From NCBI GenBank assembly GCA_963699305.1, contig OY969431.1, positions 1,984,001 to 2,048,000 of the forward strand: DNA of 64,000 bases, in the 5' to 3' direction. This DNA is from JBGQAS01 sp963699305 (lineage in GTDB: Bacteria; Chloroflexota; Anaerolineae; Anaerolineales; Anaerolineaceae). The notes beneath the pieces were generated by a model. It searched no databases, was not told the origin of the DNA, and saw nothing but the letters and a program-made list of their open reading frames with translations. Shown in pieces: positions 34,603 to 43,269 of the stretch. The translations under genes were made by a program, and so were the position numbers. Within the stretch, counting starts at the first letter, position 1; each line of letters begins with the position of its first letter.

Positions 34603-34688
34603 GCGGTAATTATACAAGAAGGAGTCGGATTTTTAGCCAGGTGGTATACCCTGATAAGCCATACAGCATGGGAGTAAAAATTCGAGGG

Positions 34689-35192
34689 TCAAGAGCTCTC
34701 TGATAAAATCTTTTTCATCGGCTGATACTTGAACCCTTCTCCATCAAAACTCTTCATCTTTCTCACGCCGGTGGTTTTTTTGTATCCCATTGCCTGATAA
34801 AACGGTACTGCAAACAAGGTCGACATCAACCTGACCTCTTTCTCTCCGTGTCCTGCACAATACTGTTCTAATTTCTCAACTAATTTTCGTCCGATCCCCT
34901 GCCGGTGAAGATCCCCCCTAACAAACAAGCTTTGAAGTTTTTCCTTCCTGCCCCTCAGCACGCCCACGATCTCCCCGTCCTTTTCAGCCACAAATACCCT
35001 TTCCGCCCGGATAACCCTGGCGATCGCTTCCTGGTGGGTTTTCTCCGGTGATCGGGCGTATTGAAAAGGACCCAAAAACGCAGCTCTTTCCTGGGGAGGG
35101 GCGAAAGAAAGGTTAAATTCACCATACGTGTCAGCGATGAGTTTCCCAACGCTCTTAGCATCAACTTCGCGGTAATTTCGGATCGTTATCAT
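34689..35192 (-). CDS. GNAT-family N-acetyltransferase
   Basis: 167 residues. Acetyl-CoA pyrophosphate loop is HRQGIGRKLVEKLEQYC, preceded by the strand LQSLFVRGDL; N-terminal ITIRNYREVDAKSVGKLI is typical. Substrate unknown. AGGGAAA precedes ATG 35192. Confidence 0.85.
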   Translation of the reverse strand: MITIRNYREVDAKSVGKLIADTYGEFNLSFAPPQERAAFLGPFQYARSPEKTHQEAIARVIRAERVFVAEKDGEIVGVLRGRKEKLQSLFVRGDLHRQGIGRKLVEKLEQYCAGHGEKEVRLMSTLFAVPFYQAMGYKKTTGVRKMKSFDGEGFKYQPMKKILSESS

Positions 35193-35502
35193 TTTCCCTT
35201 CATTCTGCAATATGTCCGTATTTCACATCTGTGCTGCCTGTATTAATTGTAAGCCGACCATTTTAAAAGTAAAAGCTTCCAGACCAAATTTTCAAATAGG
35301 ATACTTCGGATGAGGAATGGATAGGGATAATTCGGTGTGCCATAAATCCGTTATTTGAATCTCCAAAAACCACCTTGCTGAATGAGGCAAAAACCCCTCT
35401 CCGGTAGGATAGGTATCAGCGACCTTCTGTGTATTGTTAGCGTAGATTGATTGTCATGAGAAATGCATTCTCTCAATAACAATCAAGAAAGGAAATTGTA
35501 TT
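35193..35502. other. Intergenic region without recognised feature
   Basis: About 310 bases between divergent genes. No open frame, tRNA or clear promoter was seen; it must hold both promoters. Confidence 0.5.
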
Positions 35503-36030
35503 ATGTATATCCAAAATCGCAAGTTTCATTTTTCATTCATCCTGCTGGCGGCAATTCTTTTGTCTCTCTTTGCCTCCGCCTGTGTCGATATCAATGGCTT
35601 CCTGCCTGAAAAGGTCACCCAGGTCGTGGATATCAGCATCCCCGAAGAAATGCTCGATCATTCATCCCCCACCTTCAAAGTCAACAACCGGAACTTTTGG
35701 GAGCCTTTGCTGGATCATGTCTCCCGCATGGAACTGCACGATGGCTACCTGCGCTTCTTCGGCACCCGCAACCTGCACGATGGCAACGTTGTACCTGGCA
35801 GTGTTGACCTATATTTCGGTGCCGAGGGCGGCATACTCGTTGCAAGGATCATCGCCTTGGACATCCCGGGCATTACCCTGGACGATCCGCGCGTGATCGA
35901 AATCAATCATGAGATGAGGGTGGGTTTCAGACATGGATCGATTTCCCATGACGCAGATCTACTTTTCCAGGAAGTCCAGGTCACGGAAGAAGAATTGAAA
36001 ATTAAAGTCCAGATGACCGTCCGCTTCTGA
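35503..36030 (+). CDS. Lipoprotein of unknown function
   Basis: 175 residues. Signal peptide with lipobox LFASAC; mature part mainly beta strands (SVDLYFGAEGGILVARIIAL, QVTEEELKIKVQMTVRF) with no catalytic motif, resembling a lipid-carrier or LolA-like fold only loosely. AAAGGAAATTGTATT precedes the ATG. Followed by a strong terminator, so it is monocistronic. Confidence 0.7.
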   Translation: MYIQNRKFHFSFILLAAILLSLFASACVDINGFLPEKVTQVVDISIPEEMLDHSSPTFKVNNRNFWEPLLDHVSRMELHDGYLRFFGTRNLHDGNVVPGSVDLYFGAEGGILVARIIALDIPGITLDDPRVIEINHEMRVGFRHGSISHDADLLFQEVQVTEEELKIKVQMTVRF

Positions 36031-36062
36031 TCACAATTCAAATACGCGCATCACCCTCTTCG

Positions 36063-36112
36063 CAACGTGCCTGTTGGCATCTCCTCAGGCTGACAGGCAC
36101 GTTTTTTTTGTG
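36063..36112 (+). terminator. Terminator after lipoprotein gene
   Basis: Ten-base stem ACGTGCCTGT / ACAGGCACGT followed by eight Ts, about 35 bases past the stop. Confidence 0.85.
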
Positions 36113-36240
36113 ATGTTTATGGACTTTGTAATACGATCTCTCTAAGTGAGGACTGCTGAAAAGTTTGACAAAATACCAAAGAAAAAATCGACCAACGCTC
36201 CAAACCAGTACGCAGGAGGTAATCGATGGTTGACTTGATC

Positions 36241-36762
36241 CTAGGCATTCTGCATAAGAATCACGAAAGGCATCCCATTGTGGGGAGCAATGAACTTCTG
36301 AACCGAGACATAGCCGATCTTCTCACATGCTCGGCGTGCTCGCAAGTTAAATTCAGCGACCGTGACACGAAAAGCATGTGGAGCAAAAAGGGGTCGAGCG
36401 AAGTCCATCGCCGCGCGCATGATGTGAGGTCCCAAACCCTGTCCAGTGAGATCGGGTCGTAAACCCCCACCCATATCGAGTGCGTCTGCACGATAATCGC
36501 CACCCGAAACCTGGGCATCTTTTCCAAAACATCGATAGGCAATTAATGTACCTTGCTTATCCAGCACTGCGTAATAATGATATGCTGGATTTAAGAAACT
36601 GTTGTAAATAACTTCGTCCAATGTAGATGATTCGTGGTTGTAGAAATCATACGGTGGTTCATAGCACCAGCTCGCAGCCGCGCATGCGTTTTCCTCAGTC
36701 ATCGGTACGAACGTGAATGCAGCCGGCAAGGGTATCGTGCTATTACTCAATGTGCTTTTCAT
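36241..36762 (-). CDS. GNAT-family N-acetyltransferase
   Basis: 173 residues. Acetyl-CoA loop RPDLTGQGLGPHIMRAAMDF and the closing FNLRARRACEKIGYV are as in GNAT enzymes. The start MKSTLSNSTIPLPAAFTFVPMTEENACAA and the WCYEPPYDFYN motif link it to a subgroup of uncharacterised acetyltransferases. Substrate unknown. Confidence 0.85.
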   Translation of the reverse strand: MKSTLSNSTIPLPAAFTFVPMTEENACAAASWCYEPPYDFYNHESSTLDEVIYNSFLNPAYHYYAVLDKQGTLIAYRCFGKDAQVSGGDYRADALDMGGGLRPDLTGQGLGPHIMRAAMDFARPLFAPHAFRVTVAEFNLRARRACEKIGYVSVQKFIAPHNGMPFVILMQNA

Positions 36763-36822
36763 GACACATCATGTTTTGAGTTTCAATTCATATTTAGATA
36801 CAACATCAAATCCTGTTGCGGG

Positions 36823-37176
36823 TTAGAGCAGTTTCCCGATCAGGAGTGCCAGGGCGGACTGGCCGAAAAGCAGCACGCCGGCAATCCCCAGGAAGGCCAC
36901 GATGTTATAACCGCGTGTATTATCGGCTGTCCAGAGCTTGAAGCGATTTGAGCTTTCCAATTTGGTAGGTGGTAAATAAAGAACCGGCTGATTTTTCGCT
37001 CCCAGGACGGAAAGAAGTCCGATTGAGATCATGATAGCGCCGGCCCAGAAAAAGCCATTACTGAATTGGGTGGAAGTTTTCCACCCCAGGATTAAGCCGA
37101 TGATCGTGATAACGATCCCGGAACCGAGCGAAAAAAGGATGGCGCTGATCAGGATGCGCAGGAATGGTTTGTTCAT
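36823..37176 (-). CDS. Small membrane protein
   Basis: 117 residues with three or four hydrophobic helices (residues about 7-28, 36-58, 90-115) and a short outside loop with YLPPTKLE. ATG 37176 has AAGGAGAACGTC before it; the frame is open further but lacks such a site. Not recognised. Possibly a DUF3899-like two-pass protein. Confidence 0.6.
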   Translation of the reverse strand: MNKPFLRILISAILFSLGSGIVITIIGLILGWKTSTQFSNGFFWAGAIMISIGLLSVLGAKNQPVLYLPPTKLESSNRFKLWTADNTRGYNIVAFLGIAGVLLFGQSALALLIGKLL

Positions 37177-37363
37177 GACGTTCTCCTTCAGCCTATTCAG
37201 GCTGGTTAACAGGTGGCGCTTTAGTGGTCTGGCCGGTAGTGCAGGACTTGGTCCATTATACATAATTCCCCCCGCAGCATATTCCATCGAAAACACTTCG
37301 TGGCATTAACCTTTTTTTATTCTAATTCTTCCATGTTAATCAACTATCCCTCCAGGGTCATTC

Positions 37364-38008
37364 TTACGCTTTCCGTAAAATATTCAAAGATGCTACTTTT
37401 CTCTCACCTTGATCGCCAGAAGTGAAGTCTTGAAGGTCATATAGATAATACATGAAACCATCTTTTCCATATTTCTTTTCAGAGCCATTGAGATAGTCTT
37501 CATCCATAGCAGCCGATAACACTTTCCCGATGATCAACGACGTAATCCCTTTTCCTGAAAGGTCGATGTTTGAATGGAGAGTGCATTCCAGCGATAGAAA
37601 AGCTTCCTGGATGCGAGGAACGCCGATACACCTTGCCTGTTCTGCTGTAAAACCACCTGCGGCAATCTCATCCGCATCATCCGAATTATTGGTAATCGTC
37701 TTATAACACGCATCAAAATACCGGGCATTGATGAAATTAATGCAAAATTCTTTTGTACGCAGGATGTTTTGATAGGTGTGGTTTGTTTGCAGGATCGGTG
37801 TTATTGCGAAATAACCACCACTATCTCCTGAAAATGAGCTCCATGATTGAAAACAGGCATTTGGTTTACCATTCTCCTTTAGAGTAGTGATGAGAAAAAG
37901 AGAGTGCGGGATGCCCAAAGCCATTTCAAAGTGTGAAAATATCCGGAACTCACCGGGCCATCGATCGATGAAATTATCGGGTTTTGTATTGCCTATTTCT
38001 ATTTTCAT
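37364..38008 (-). CDS. Flavin reductase / flavoredoxin-like FMN protein
   Basis: 214 residues resembling the flavin reductase domain: IPHSLFLITTLKENGKPNACFQSWSSFSGDSGGYFAITP binds FMN, then KEFCINFINARYFDACYKT and the closing loop. Transfers electrons between NAD(P)H or a redox partner and FMN; partner unknown. It is followed by a repetitive region. Confidence 0.82.
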   Translation of the reverse strand: MKIEIGNTKPDNFIDRWPGEFRIFSHFEMALGIPHSLFLITTLKENGKPNACFQSWSSFSGDSGGYFAITPILQTNHTYQNILRTKEFCINFINARYFDACYKTITNNSDDADEIAAGGFTAEQARCIGVPRIQEAFLSLECTLHSNIDLSGKGITSLIIGKVLSAAMDEDYLNGSEKKYGKDGFMYYLYDLQDFTSGDQGERKVASLNILRKA

Positions 38009-38160
38009 GCTGAAAGTAACTCCTAATCATAAGCCGCTCAATAATTTAATATACTGCTAATCCTCCGTAAAACCAACGGAATATTATTTGAATCAATTCA
38101 TTTGTCTTCAGAGTGGATCATGGAACCTTGTTTTGTATATTACTAACTAAGTTCATCTAT

Positions 38161-38232
38161 ACCCCAAGGGTACGCTGCGCGGCACTCCTACGAGTGTGCT
38201 TCGCGACACCCCTTCGGGTACGCAGCGCGGCA
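38161..38232. repeat. REP-like GC-rich repeat, copy A
   Basis: Tandem short repeats such as CACTCCTACGAGTGTGCTTC and a nearby CCTTCGGGTACGC; copy B near 39.1 kb is closely related. Each copy can form small hairpins. Confidence 0.65.
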
Positions 38233-38248
38233 TCTATAATTTAATAAT

Positions 38249-38869
38249 CTATGCTGCTCTTTGTTTTGAGGACACCAGAACCCACAGTTCATTGAAACTA
38301 CCGCCTGCATCAACTTTGAACCCTGAAAGAATCTTCTTCCACTCTGCTTCGTTCACATAACCAAAAGGAGGAGGCATGCCCAGACTCAGGTATGCCTTCC
38401 CCCTTGGTTTGAGGATACGCTTTATTTCAGCCACAGCTGATTGCCGATTAATCGCCATGGAACATAATAATCCGTTGGCAAATACAAAATCAACCGATTT
38501 AGCTTTTATGAAACTTAGGTTAGACGCAGACGAAACGAAAGCTTTGATGTTGTGATAACCTCTTTCTTCAGCCATATTGTGAATCTTTTGAATACATTTG
38601 TTAGCCAGATCAACTGCGTAAACCTTTCCTTCACGACCAACGAGGTCAGCCAATTTGAACGAATAGGAACCCCAACCACAACCAAGGTCAGCGACCACCT
38701 GCCCTTTCTTAATGTAAGGTGTAATACGCTGATCGAAGTTGTCAAAAGAGCTAAAGATCGATGCAAGAAATCCAGGTCCTCTCCTCGAGAACAACCAGTG
38801 TGATGTTCGCGACCTCTCTGAGTTTTCTGCATGTTTCTCTTTCTTGGCTTTATCTTTTACTCCACTCAT
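38249..38869 (-). CDS. Class I SAM-dependent methyltransferase
   Basis: 206 residues. SAM loop VVADLGCGWGSYSFKLADLV, motif acidic residue YAVDLANKC, and DFVFANGLLCSMA, ending with a PxG-type strand (LSLGMPPPFGYVNEAEW). The N-terminal 30 residues are basic and disordered. Substrate unknown. It lies between two copies of a REP-like repeat. Confidence 0.85.
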   Translation of the reverse strand: MSGVKDKAKKEKHAENSERSRTSHWLFSRRGPGFLASIFSSFDNFDQRITPYIKKGQVVADLGCGWGSYSFKLADLVGREGKVYAVDLANKCIQKIHNMAEERGYHNIKAFVSSASNLSFIKAKSVDFVFANGLLCSMAINRQSAVAEIKRILKPRGKAYLSLGMPPPFGYVNEAEWKKILSGFKVDAGGSFNELWVLVSSKQRAA

Positions 38870-38911
38870 ATTGCCTCCTAATAAAACCAGTTGAATAATT
38901 ATATATTGCTT

Positions 38912-39187
38912 ATGAAATGGAAATTCAATATAGCAATCATGAATGTGATGCAGTCAAGCATTCAGATTATTGATCAGTTATATTCAAATATCACGGATGA
39001 GGAAATAAAAAAACGTGTTGGATCTTTTGAAAATGAGAAACCCTTTGCAGCGCAAGTAGTTAAGGGGTCAAAGGCTCCTCGACACCCCTCCGGGTACGCT
39101 ACGCGATACCCAAAGGGAACGCTGCTCGACACTCCTACGTGTGCGGTTCGCAGCGACCCCACTCGCAGCACGCGCTGGGGGGCGTAA
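38912..39187 (+). CDS. Doubtful short ORF running into a repeat
   Basis: About 90 residues from ATG 38912. The first 55 look plausible (MQSSIQIIDQLYSNITDEEI), but the last 40 are encoded by REP-like repeat B. Either a gene truncated by the repeat or chance. No ribosome site was seen. Confidence 0.25.
   Translation: MKWKFNIAIMNVMQSSIQIIDQLYSNITDEEIKKRVGSFENEKPFAAQVVKGSKAPRHPSGYATRYPKGTLLDTPTCAVRSDPTRSTRWGA
39081..39181. repeat. REP-like GC-rich repeat, copy B
   Basis: Contains CCCTCCGGGTACGC, CACTCCTACGTGTG and GACCCCACTCGCAG, the same short building blocks as copy A at 38.16 kb. Confidence 0.65.
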
Positions 39188-39259
39188 AGCTCACGAGACT
39201 CTAACTTTTAAGCCCAATTTTTTCTTGAAAGTGACGTCTTCCTCTGTGGAGTGTATTAA

Positions 39260-40111
39260 TTAAACATCCAGTTTCCTGTTTCCAAGCCATTTCACCATTT
39301 CCGGGTTACGATGGTCAAAGAAACTGCTTGTTTTTGTGTCCAACGTTGTAATAGCCGCCATGTCATCCGTGCTTAATTCAAAATCAAAAACACTGATATT
39401 TTCCAACATTCTCTCTTTGCGGGTTGATTTTGCGAGGGCGACAATGCCTCTTTGTACAAGCCAGCGGAGAATTACCTGGGCAACGCTTTTTTTGTGTTTC
39501 GCGGCGATTGAAAGCAACAATTCAGTTTGAAAAACATTATTCCTTCCCTCTGCAAATGGAGCCCATGCTTCAACCTGAACACTGTTGTCCTGTAAAAACA
39601 TTTGCGTGTCAATCTGCTGTTGGAAAGGATTCACTTCAATCTGATTTACCGCAGGCTCTATTTTATTATGGATCATCAAGTCCATGATCCGGTCGGGCTG
39701 AAAGTTTGAAACCCCGATTGCCCTGGCTTTGCCTTGTTGGTACAGTTCTTCCATCGCACGCCATTCACCGTACACATCGCCACAAGGTTGATGGATCAGA
39801 TACAGGTCTATGTAATCACATTGCAATCTTTTCAGGGAATTTTCAAATGCTTTTAGCGTGCCTTCGTAGCCATTGCTTTGGATCCAAAGTTTTGTGGTGA
39901 TAAACAATTTTTCTCTTGCAACGCCGGATTGTTTTATACCCCCACCTACCGCCTCTTCGTTCTGGTAGGAGGCAGCGGTGTCGATATGGCTATAGCCCGT
40001 TTGAATGGCGTCAACCACGCTTCTTTCACATTCGGCAGGATCAGTGATCTGAAAAACACCGAAACCAAGAATGGGGATTTCCACGCCATTGTTCAATTTT
40101 ACGGTCTGCAT
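39260..40111 (-). CDS. Aldo/keto reductase
   Basis: 283 residues, (beta/alpha)8 barrel. Catalytic tetrad visible: Asp and Tyr in HIDTAASYQNE, Lys in ITTKLWIQS and His in YLIHQPCGDVYGEW; NADPH-binding signature ALAKSTRKERMLENI. Belongs to the AKR5-type oxidoreductases (2,5-diketogluconate reductase relatives). Reduces aldehydes or ketones; physiological substrate unknown. Confidence 0.93.
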   Translation of the reverse strand: MQTVKLNNGVEIPILGFGVFQITDPAECERSVVDAIQTGYSHIDTAASYQNEEAVGGGIKQSGVAREKLFITTKLWIQSNGYEGTLKAFENSLKRLQCDYIDLYLIHQPCGDVYGEWRAMEELYQQGKARAIGVSNFQPDRIMDLMIHNKIEPAVNQIEVNPFQQQIDTQMFLQDNSVQVEAWAPFAEGRNNVFQTELLLSIAAKHKKSVAQVILRWLVQRGIVALAKSTRKERMLENISVFDFELSTDDMAAITTLDTKTSSFFDHRNPEMVKWLGNRKLDV

Positions 40112-40135
40112 GATCTTCTCCTCATGTTTCTGCGG

Positions 40136-40531
40136 TTAATGGTGTTGTTCCGGGGTAAGCAACCGGGTGAACGAGAGCGACACCAACTTCCAGTTACCCT
40201 CCTGCTGCACATACACTTCTGTAACCATGAAGGGATTGGTGACCTCGTTGCCGCCAACAACGGCCAGCAGCGTAATCCTGTTTAAAAGGATGACGGTTGC
40301 GCCGATGATATTCACCGACACCTCATGGATGTCCGCTTGTTTGTAATGAATTACACCACTCTTGATAATGTCAAGTTCCTTTTCTTTTCCCCAGGATCCG
40401 CCCATATGGACGAAGACAGCCTTTTCATGGAAGAGCACTTCCAGGGAATCTACTTTACGCTCCGACATCCAGCGCCATTTCTGCTTGGAGAGATCGATCA
40501 CTTCTTGTTCCGATTTTTGATTTTGCATCAT
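40136..40531 (-). CDS. NTF2-like (SnoaL/DUF4440) protein
   Basis: 131 residues, single cone-shaped NTF2 fold: helix EVIDLSKQKWRWMSERKVDSL, then FVHMGGSWGKEKELDIIKSG and the final sheet (EVYVQQEGNWKLVSLSFTRL). Either a ligand-binding protein or an isomerase-like enzyme; no catalytic proof. GAGGTGAGA precedes the starts at 40531/40528. Next to an aldo/keto reductase, with a 24-base gap, so possibly one transcript. Confidence 0.8.
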   Translation of the reverse strand: MMQNQKSEQEVIDLSKQKWRWMSERKVDSLEVLFHEKAVFVHMGGSWGKEKELDIIKSGVIHYKQADIHEVSVNIIGATVILLNRITLLAVVGGNEVTNPFMVTEVYVQQEGNWKLVSLSFTRLLTPEQHH

Positions 40532-40751
40532 TCTCACCTCATGTTCATGCCGTGCCGCTGTATTTTATACTTGGCACCGTCACTTCAAAGGAAAGTGTAA
40601 CACCTGGAGCCGACTCCAAGTCAAGGGTTTTTACATGTGAATTCGAGGGGGAATCTGGATAATAAACATAAAGCTGCGCGGCGATCCGGTTTGGAGCAAG
40701 CGCCCGGGGCACAAAGTTCGCAGGACTTGAATGTCACAGTGGTTTTCGTTG

Positions 40752-40779
40752 CCTGAAACTTAGCGGAGAAAGGTTCAAG
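40752..40779. repeat. Possible degraded junction of the tRNA-Asn-associated array
   Basis: CTGAAACTTAGCGGAGAAAG and the bases after it match the junction at 42276-42299, which reads CTGGAACCTAGCGAAGAAAG and on to TTCAAG. The tRNA-derived part beyond it is lost. It may mark the old far edge of the array. Confidence 0.4.
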
Positions 40780-40843
40780 TTCTCTATAAATACATTATTT
40801 ATGGTTGCTTAATCAACAACGGAAAGGCTCAGCTGCAGCGGAA

Positions 40844-40937
40844 GGACAGAGAGACTCTTTTTCAATAATGCGCCATTTCTGGTAAATCACGCCAGCGGAA
40901 CGAGAGAGTCGCTGTCCTACTGGAACCGGTGTTAGGC
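40844..40937. repeat. Imperfect palindrome with RYYYAAC core downstream of the reductase-like gene
   Basis: In minus-strand direction, GCCTAAC (40937-40931) begins 17 bases after the stop of the gene ending at 40954. A 74-base imperfect inverted repeat follows (GGACAG/CTGTCC and GACTCT/AGAGTC, 40844-40917). This is the arrangement of an integron attC, but the second core is degenerate. Confidence 0.4.
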
Positions 40938-40953
40938 AGTGTATTTTCGTCTG

Positions 40954-41913
40954 TTATGAGGCAGTCATTTCTCTATCGTCTACTCCGAGTATTTGCATGA
41001 TTGCAGGAGCAGGAAGACCAGCTTGATCCACCAACGCTCTGAGTTCATTGGCAAGTTGTTGCACTTCGTCAGGCGCTTGGGAAACGTGATAGGCTAATCC
41101 TACTTCACCTAATCTCGAATTCAGCAGCATTCGCATGCTCGCGACTTGCAGGAAACTCGGTATGAACCTGATAGAATCCTCCGACGATGGAACAATCTTA
41201 TGCCCCAAAGCGCGCAGAACTTGATGTGCCTCGCGCCGGGCATCAACGAAAAGTTTCAAGTCTTCCTTCGATTGAGCCAGGGCGTGCAAATCGCAGTTGT
41301 ATTTCATGGTCAGCTTTCCAATGAGAGCTACTCCAGCAGCATGGGTCATTTGGTGATCAGTCATTTCCGTTGACGTTTTTGCTTTAATCCCCGCGCCGCG
41401 TAGAGTCTTGATGAGTCGCTCAAGCCTTGGAGTAATTGTCCCGTCAACTTCGCCAAACGGGATGGAGGCGAGTGATGTTAATACAATGGCGCGAATGATG
41501 TTCCCATCCCGCTTTCCACCTGCAACTACAGTTCCCAGCATGATCCGTTTTTTGTCTATGATCTCAGCGAATTCAGTTGGACCGGAAAGGTTGTTGCCCA
41601 TGAAAACAATATTCGGAGATTTGTTTTGGGCCAAGACTGGCAAAAGATTTGTTATTTGGTTTTTGCGAATGACAACGAGCACAAAGTCATATAGGTCTTC
41701 TGGGTTGAGAAAGTTGATAACCGGTACCTTGGCAATGCTTCTCTTATGGTTGAACGGATTTTCGATAATAATCCCCTCATCTTGTATTTCTTCATAACGT
41801 TTTCCACGAGTGAGAACTCTGACGTCAAGTCCAGCATTGAATAAACACGTGGCGATTGCTGAACCGTTCACCCCAGCTCCTATTACGAGTATCCTTGCAT
41901 TGTCCGTTTTCAT
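40954..41913 (-). CDS. Ketopantoate reductase-like protein
   Basis: 319 residues. NADP-binding start ILVIGAGVNGSAIATCLFNAG (GxGxxG), then LVVIRKNQITNLLPVLAQNK and a helical C-terminal domain as in ApbA/PanE. PanE reduces 2-dehydropantoate in pantothenate synthesis, but many relatives act on other 2-keto acids; the family's Asn/Lys/Glu site residues are not clearly kept here. It is the only gene of its array segment, started by a GTTAGGC core 48 bases upstream. Confidence 0.8.
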   Translation of the reverse strand: MKTDNARILVIGAGVNGSAIATCLFNAGLDVRVLTRGKRYEEIQDEGIIIENPFNHKRSIAKVPVINFLNPEDLYDFVLVVIRKNQITNLLPVLAQNKSPNIVFMGNNLSGPTEFAEIIDKKRIMLGTVVAGGKRDGNIIRAIVLTSLASIPFGEVDGTITPRLERLIKTLRGAGIKAKTSTEMTDHQMTHAAGVALIGKLTMKYNCDLHALAQSKEDLKLFVDARREAHQVLRALGHKIVPSSEDSIRFIPSFLQVASMRMLLNSRLGEVGLAYHVSQAPDEVQQLANELRALVDQAGLPAPAIMQILGVDDREMTAS

Positions 41914-41960
41914 CTTGACAACATCCTTTTTTCGGAAGTTACAATAAAGAACGATCTACT

Positions 41961-41997
41961 GCCTAACTAGTGGATATACTGCAAAAATTCCGTATAA
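41961..41997 (-). repeat. Integron-like core repeat, copy 1
   Basis: 37 bases ending, in the minus direction, with CTAGTTAGGC; a second copy lies at 43270-43306 with 29 of 37 bases identical. Both end in the GTTRRRY core and both lie 40-48 bases before the start codon of the array gene. Confidence 0.6.
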
Positions 41998-42024
41998 CCT
42001 GTCAATTTGGTTAATTGTGTAGAT

Positions 42025-42150
42025 TCAAAAAACAATCTTACTATAAGAGTGGTTATAACTACCATTCCGATTAGTTCTTGGAGACCAAATATAACCACCT
42101 TCAATTTCTTGTTTATAGGTTTGATTGTGGTTAACCCACCAATATTGCAT
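42025..42150 (-). pseudogene. HNH-endonuclease-type N-terminal fragment
   Basis: 41 codons from ATG 42150 behind a strong ribosome site (GGGAGGATGAGG). The sequence MQYWWVNHNQTY...EGGYIWSPRTN matches the N-terminus of a group of restriction-like HNH endonucleases. TGA follows within the normal reading of the family, so the gene is cut short. It lies between a tRNA fragment and the core repeat of the same segment. Confidence 0.5.
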
Positions 42151-42196
42151 ATCCTCATCCTCCCTAATTAGAAATAACTTGATATTCCTAATTTTA

Positions 42197-42235
42197 TTAT
42201 AAAAAAAATGCCTTTTACATTAGAGCTAAAGGCAT
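42197..42235 (-). terminator. Hairpin next to tRNA fragment C
   Basis: AAATGCCTTT / AAAAGGCATTT stem followed by Ts on the minus strand. The same hairpin accompanies fragment B at 43389-43424. Confidence 0.6.
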
Positions 42236-42244
42236 TTTAATTCT

Positions 42245-42285
42245 TCAAAAGCTCCTCGACCAGGACTCGAATCTGGAACCTAGCG
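42245..42285 (-). repeat. tRNA-Asn 3' fragment C
   Basis: 41 bases identical but for one to the 3' end of tRNA-Asn and its downstream TCAAAAG (full copy 44672-44712). Starts from inside the anticodon arm. Typical of an attachment site left by integration. Confidence 0.85.
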
Positions 42286-42393
42286 AAGAAAGGTTCAAGA
42301 CCTGCGTGTATTTTATCCAATCAAACGTGGGGTAACGAGGACTTATTGCAAAGACCAGAGTCTTGTCCATCGATTCATCTCTTCCGGCATTCT

Positions 42394-42524
42394 GCCCAAC
42401 AGTTTGCGTTACTGGCGCTGGTGTGGGCGTGGACTCTGTTTGGGAGCAGAAAAAACTCGAAGCTAAAAAAATGCTTGAAAATGCGCAGAATCACCAGCGT
42501 CCAGTGCACGCTCTGCTGGGAGGC
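42394..42524 (-). repeat. attC-like imperfect palindrome
   Basis: Arms CGCTGGTG (42416-42423) with CACCAGCG (42492-42499), ACTGG with CCAGT (42411-42415 / 42501-42505), GCGT with ACGC, and the outer CAACAG/CTGCTG region. The unpaired T at 42500 is an extrahelical base as in attC. On the minus strand it ends in a perfect GTTGGGC core (42400-42394) and begins about 20 bases after the stop of the 228-residue gene. Length about 130 bases, as in long attC sites. Confidence 0.6.
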
Positions 42525-42543
42525 GTTTGCATGATATGCCTAT

Positions 42544-43230
42544 TTATGATTCTAACGCATCCAACCATGGAAAGCCATTTGGATTTTCCGATGCTAACTG
42601 GGTCAGTTTTTCATCATTATGTCCGTGAATTTGGTCGAGAAAAGGAAAGTCATCTGGTTCTACAAGTAATTTTGCAATTGGTTGCGTTGATTGGGAACTA
42701 ATCCAGTGTGGAAAAATGATTTCAGTTCCTTGTGCTTGCTGGGTTGATTCTTGTATAAAAGATTGCCGTGGCAAAATGTAGATAGCTCCTGTGCACCAGG
42801 GTTTTTGAATTAACACGGATTGGGTAATCGAAAAGAAATATAACGGTTCACTAAATTGGTCGAGGGAGATTCGGGCTTGAAAACATGAATTGAATAGCGT
42901 CATTTCTGGATGTTTTCTGCGGTTTAGAATAGCAAAATATAAAACAAAGATACCGTCGGTGGTTGCATAAATGGCAACCTGATTGCTAAATGCTTTTTTA
43001 TCGTTTGCCCGTCTTGGTTCAACCTGTCCTATTTCCAAGTTTTGTGAACCGTGAAGTACAAGGTTCTTGGTTTCGCAAAGGTACGAAAGGAATTGCCATT
43101 TTGGAAATGGGAGAGCATAGTCAATAAATGCCCCGATGGGAGTTGACTGAAACAGATTGTCAAAAGCCGCCACCATTTCATGCGTTTTATCAAAACATGG
43201 GCGAGGAAGAAGGAAAGAAGGTGCATCCAT
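42544..43230 (-). CDS. Unknown 228-residue array protein
   Basis: 228 residues; no signal peptide or membrane helix. Recognisable blocks are FLSYLCETKNLVLHGSQ and EPRRANDKKAFSNQVAIYAT, then DGIFVLYFAILNRR, a pattern I associate with uncharacterised proteins from accessory islands. Function unknown. It stands alone in its segment, 40 bases after a GTTGGGT core and just before the attC-like palindrome. Confidence 0.75.
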   Translation of the reverse strand: MDAPSFLLPRPCFDKTHEMVAAFDNLFQSTPIGAFIDYALPFPKWQFLSYLCETKNLVLHGSQNLEIGQVEPRRANDKKAFSNQVAIYATTDGIFVLYFAILNRRKHPEMTLFNSCFQARISLDQFSEPLYFFSITQSVLIQKPWCTGAIYILPRQSFIQESTQQAQGTEIIFPHWISSQSTQPIAKLLVEPDDFPFLDQIHGHNDEKLTQLASENPNGFPWLDALES

Positions 43231-43269
43231 GATATTTACTCAAATGATATTTTTCTAACTACTCCAGCC

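Noticed and set aside
36226..36462. Plus-strand ORF with a good ribosome site (CAGGAGGTAATCG)
   Set aside because: It lies antisense inside the acetyltransferase gene and reads as a shadow; only the first codons precede the overlap.
40844..40937. Complete attC behind the reductase-like gene
   Set aside because: One core (GCCTAAC) and inner arms fit, but the outer partner core is degenerate (GTTGTTG), so it is listed only as an attC-like repeat.
42346..42701. Plus-strand ORFs of 62 and 112 aa
   Set aside because: They overlap the attC-like palindrome and the antisense of the 228-residue gene.
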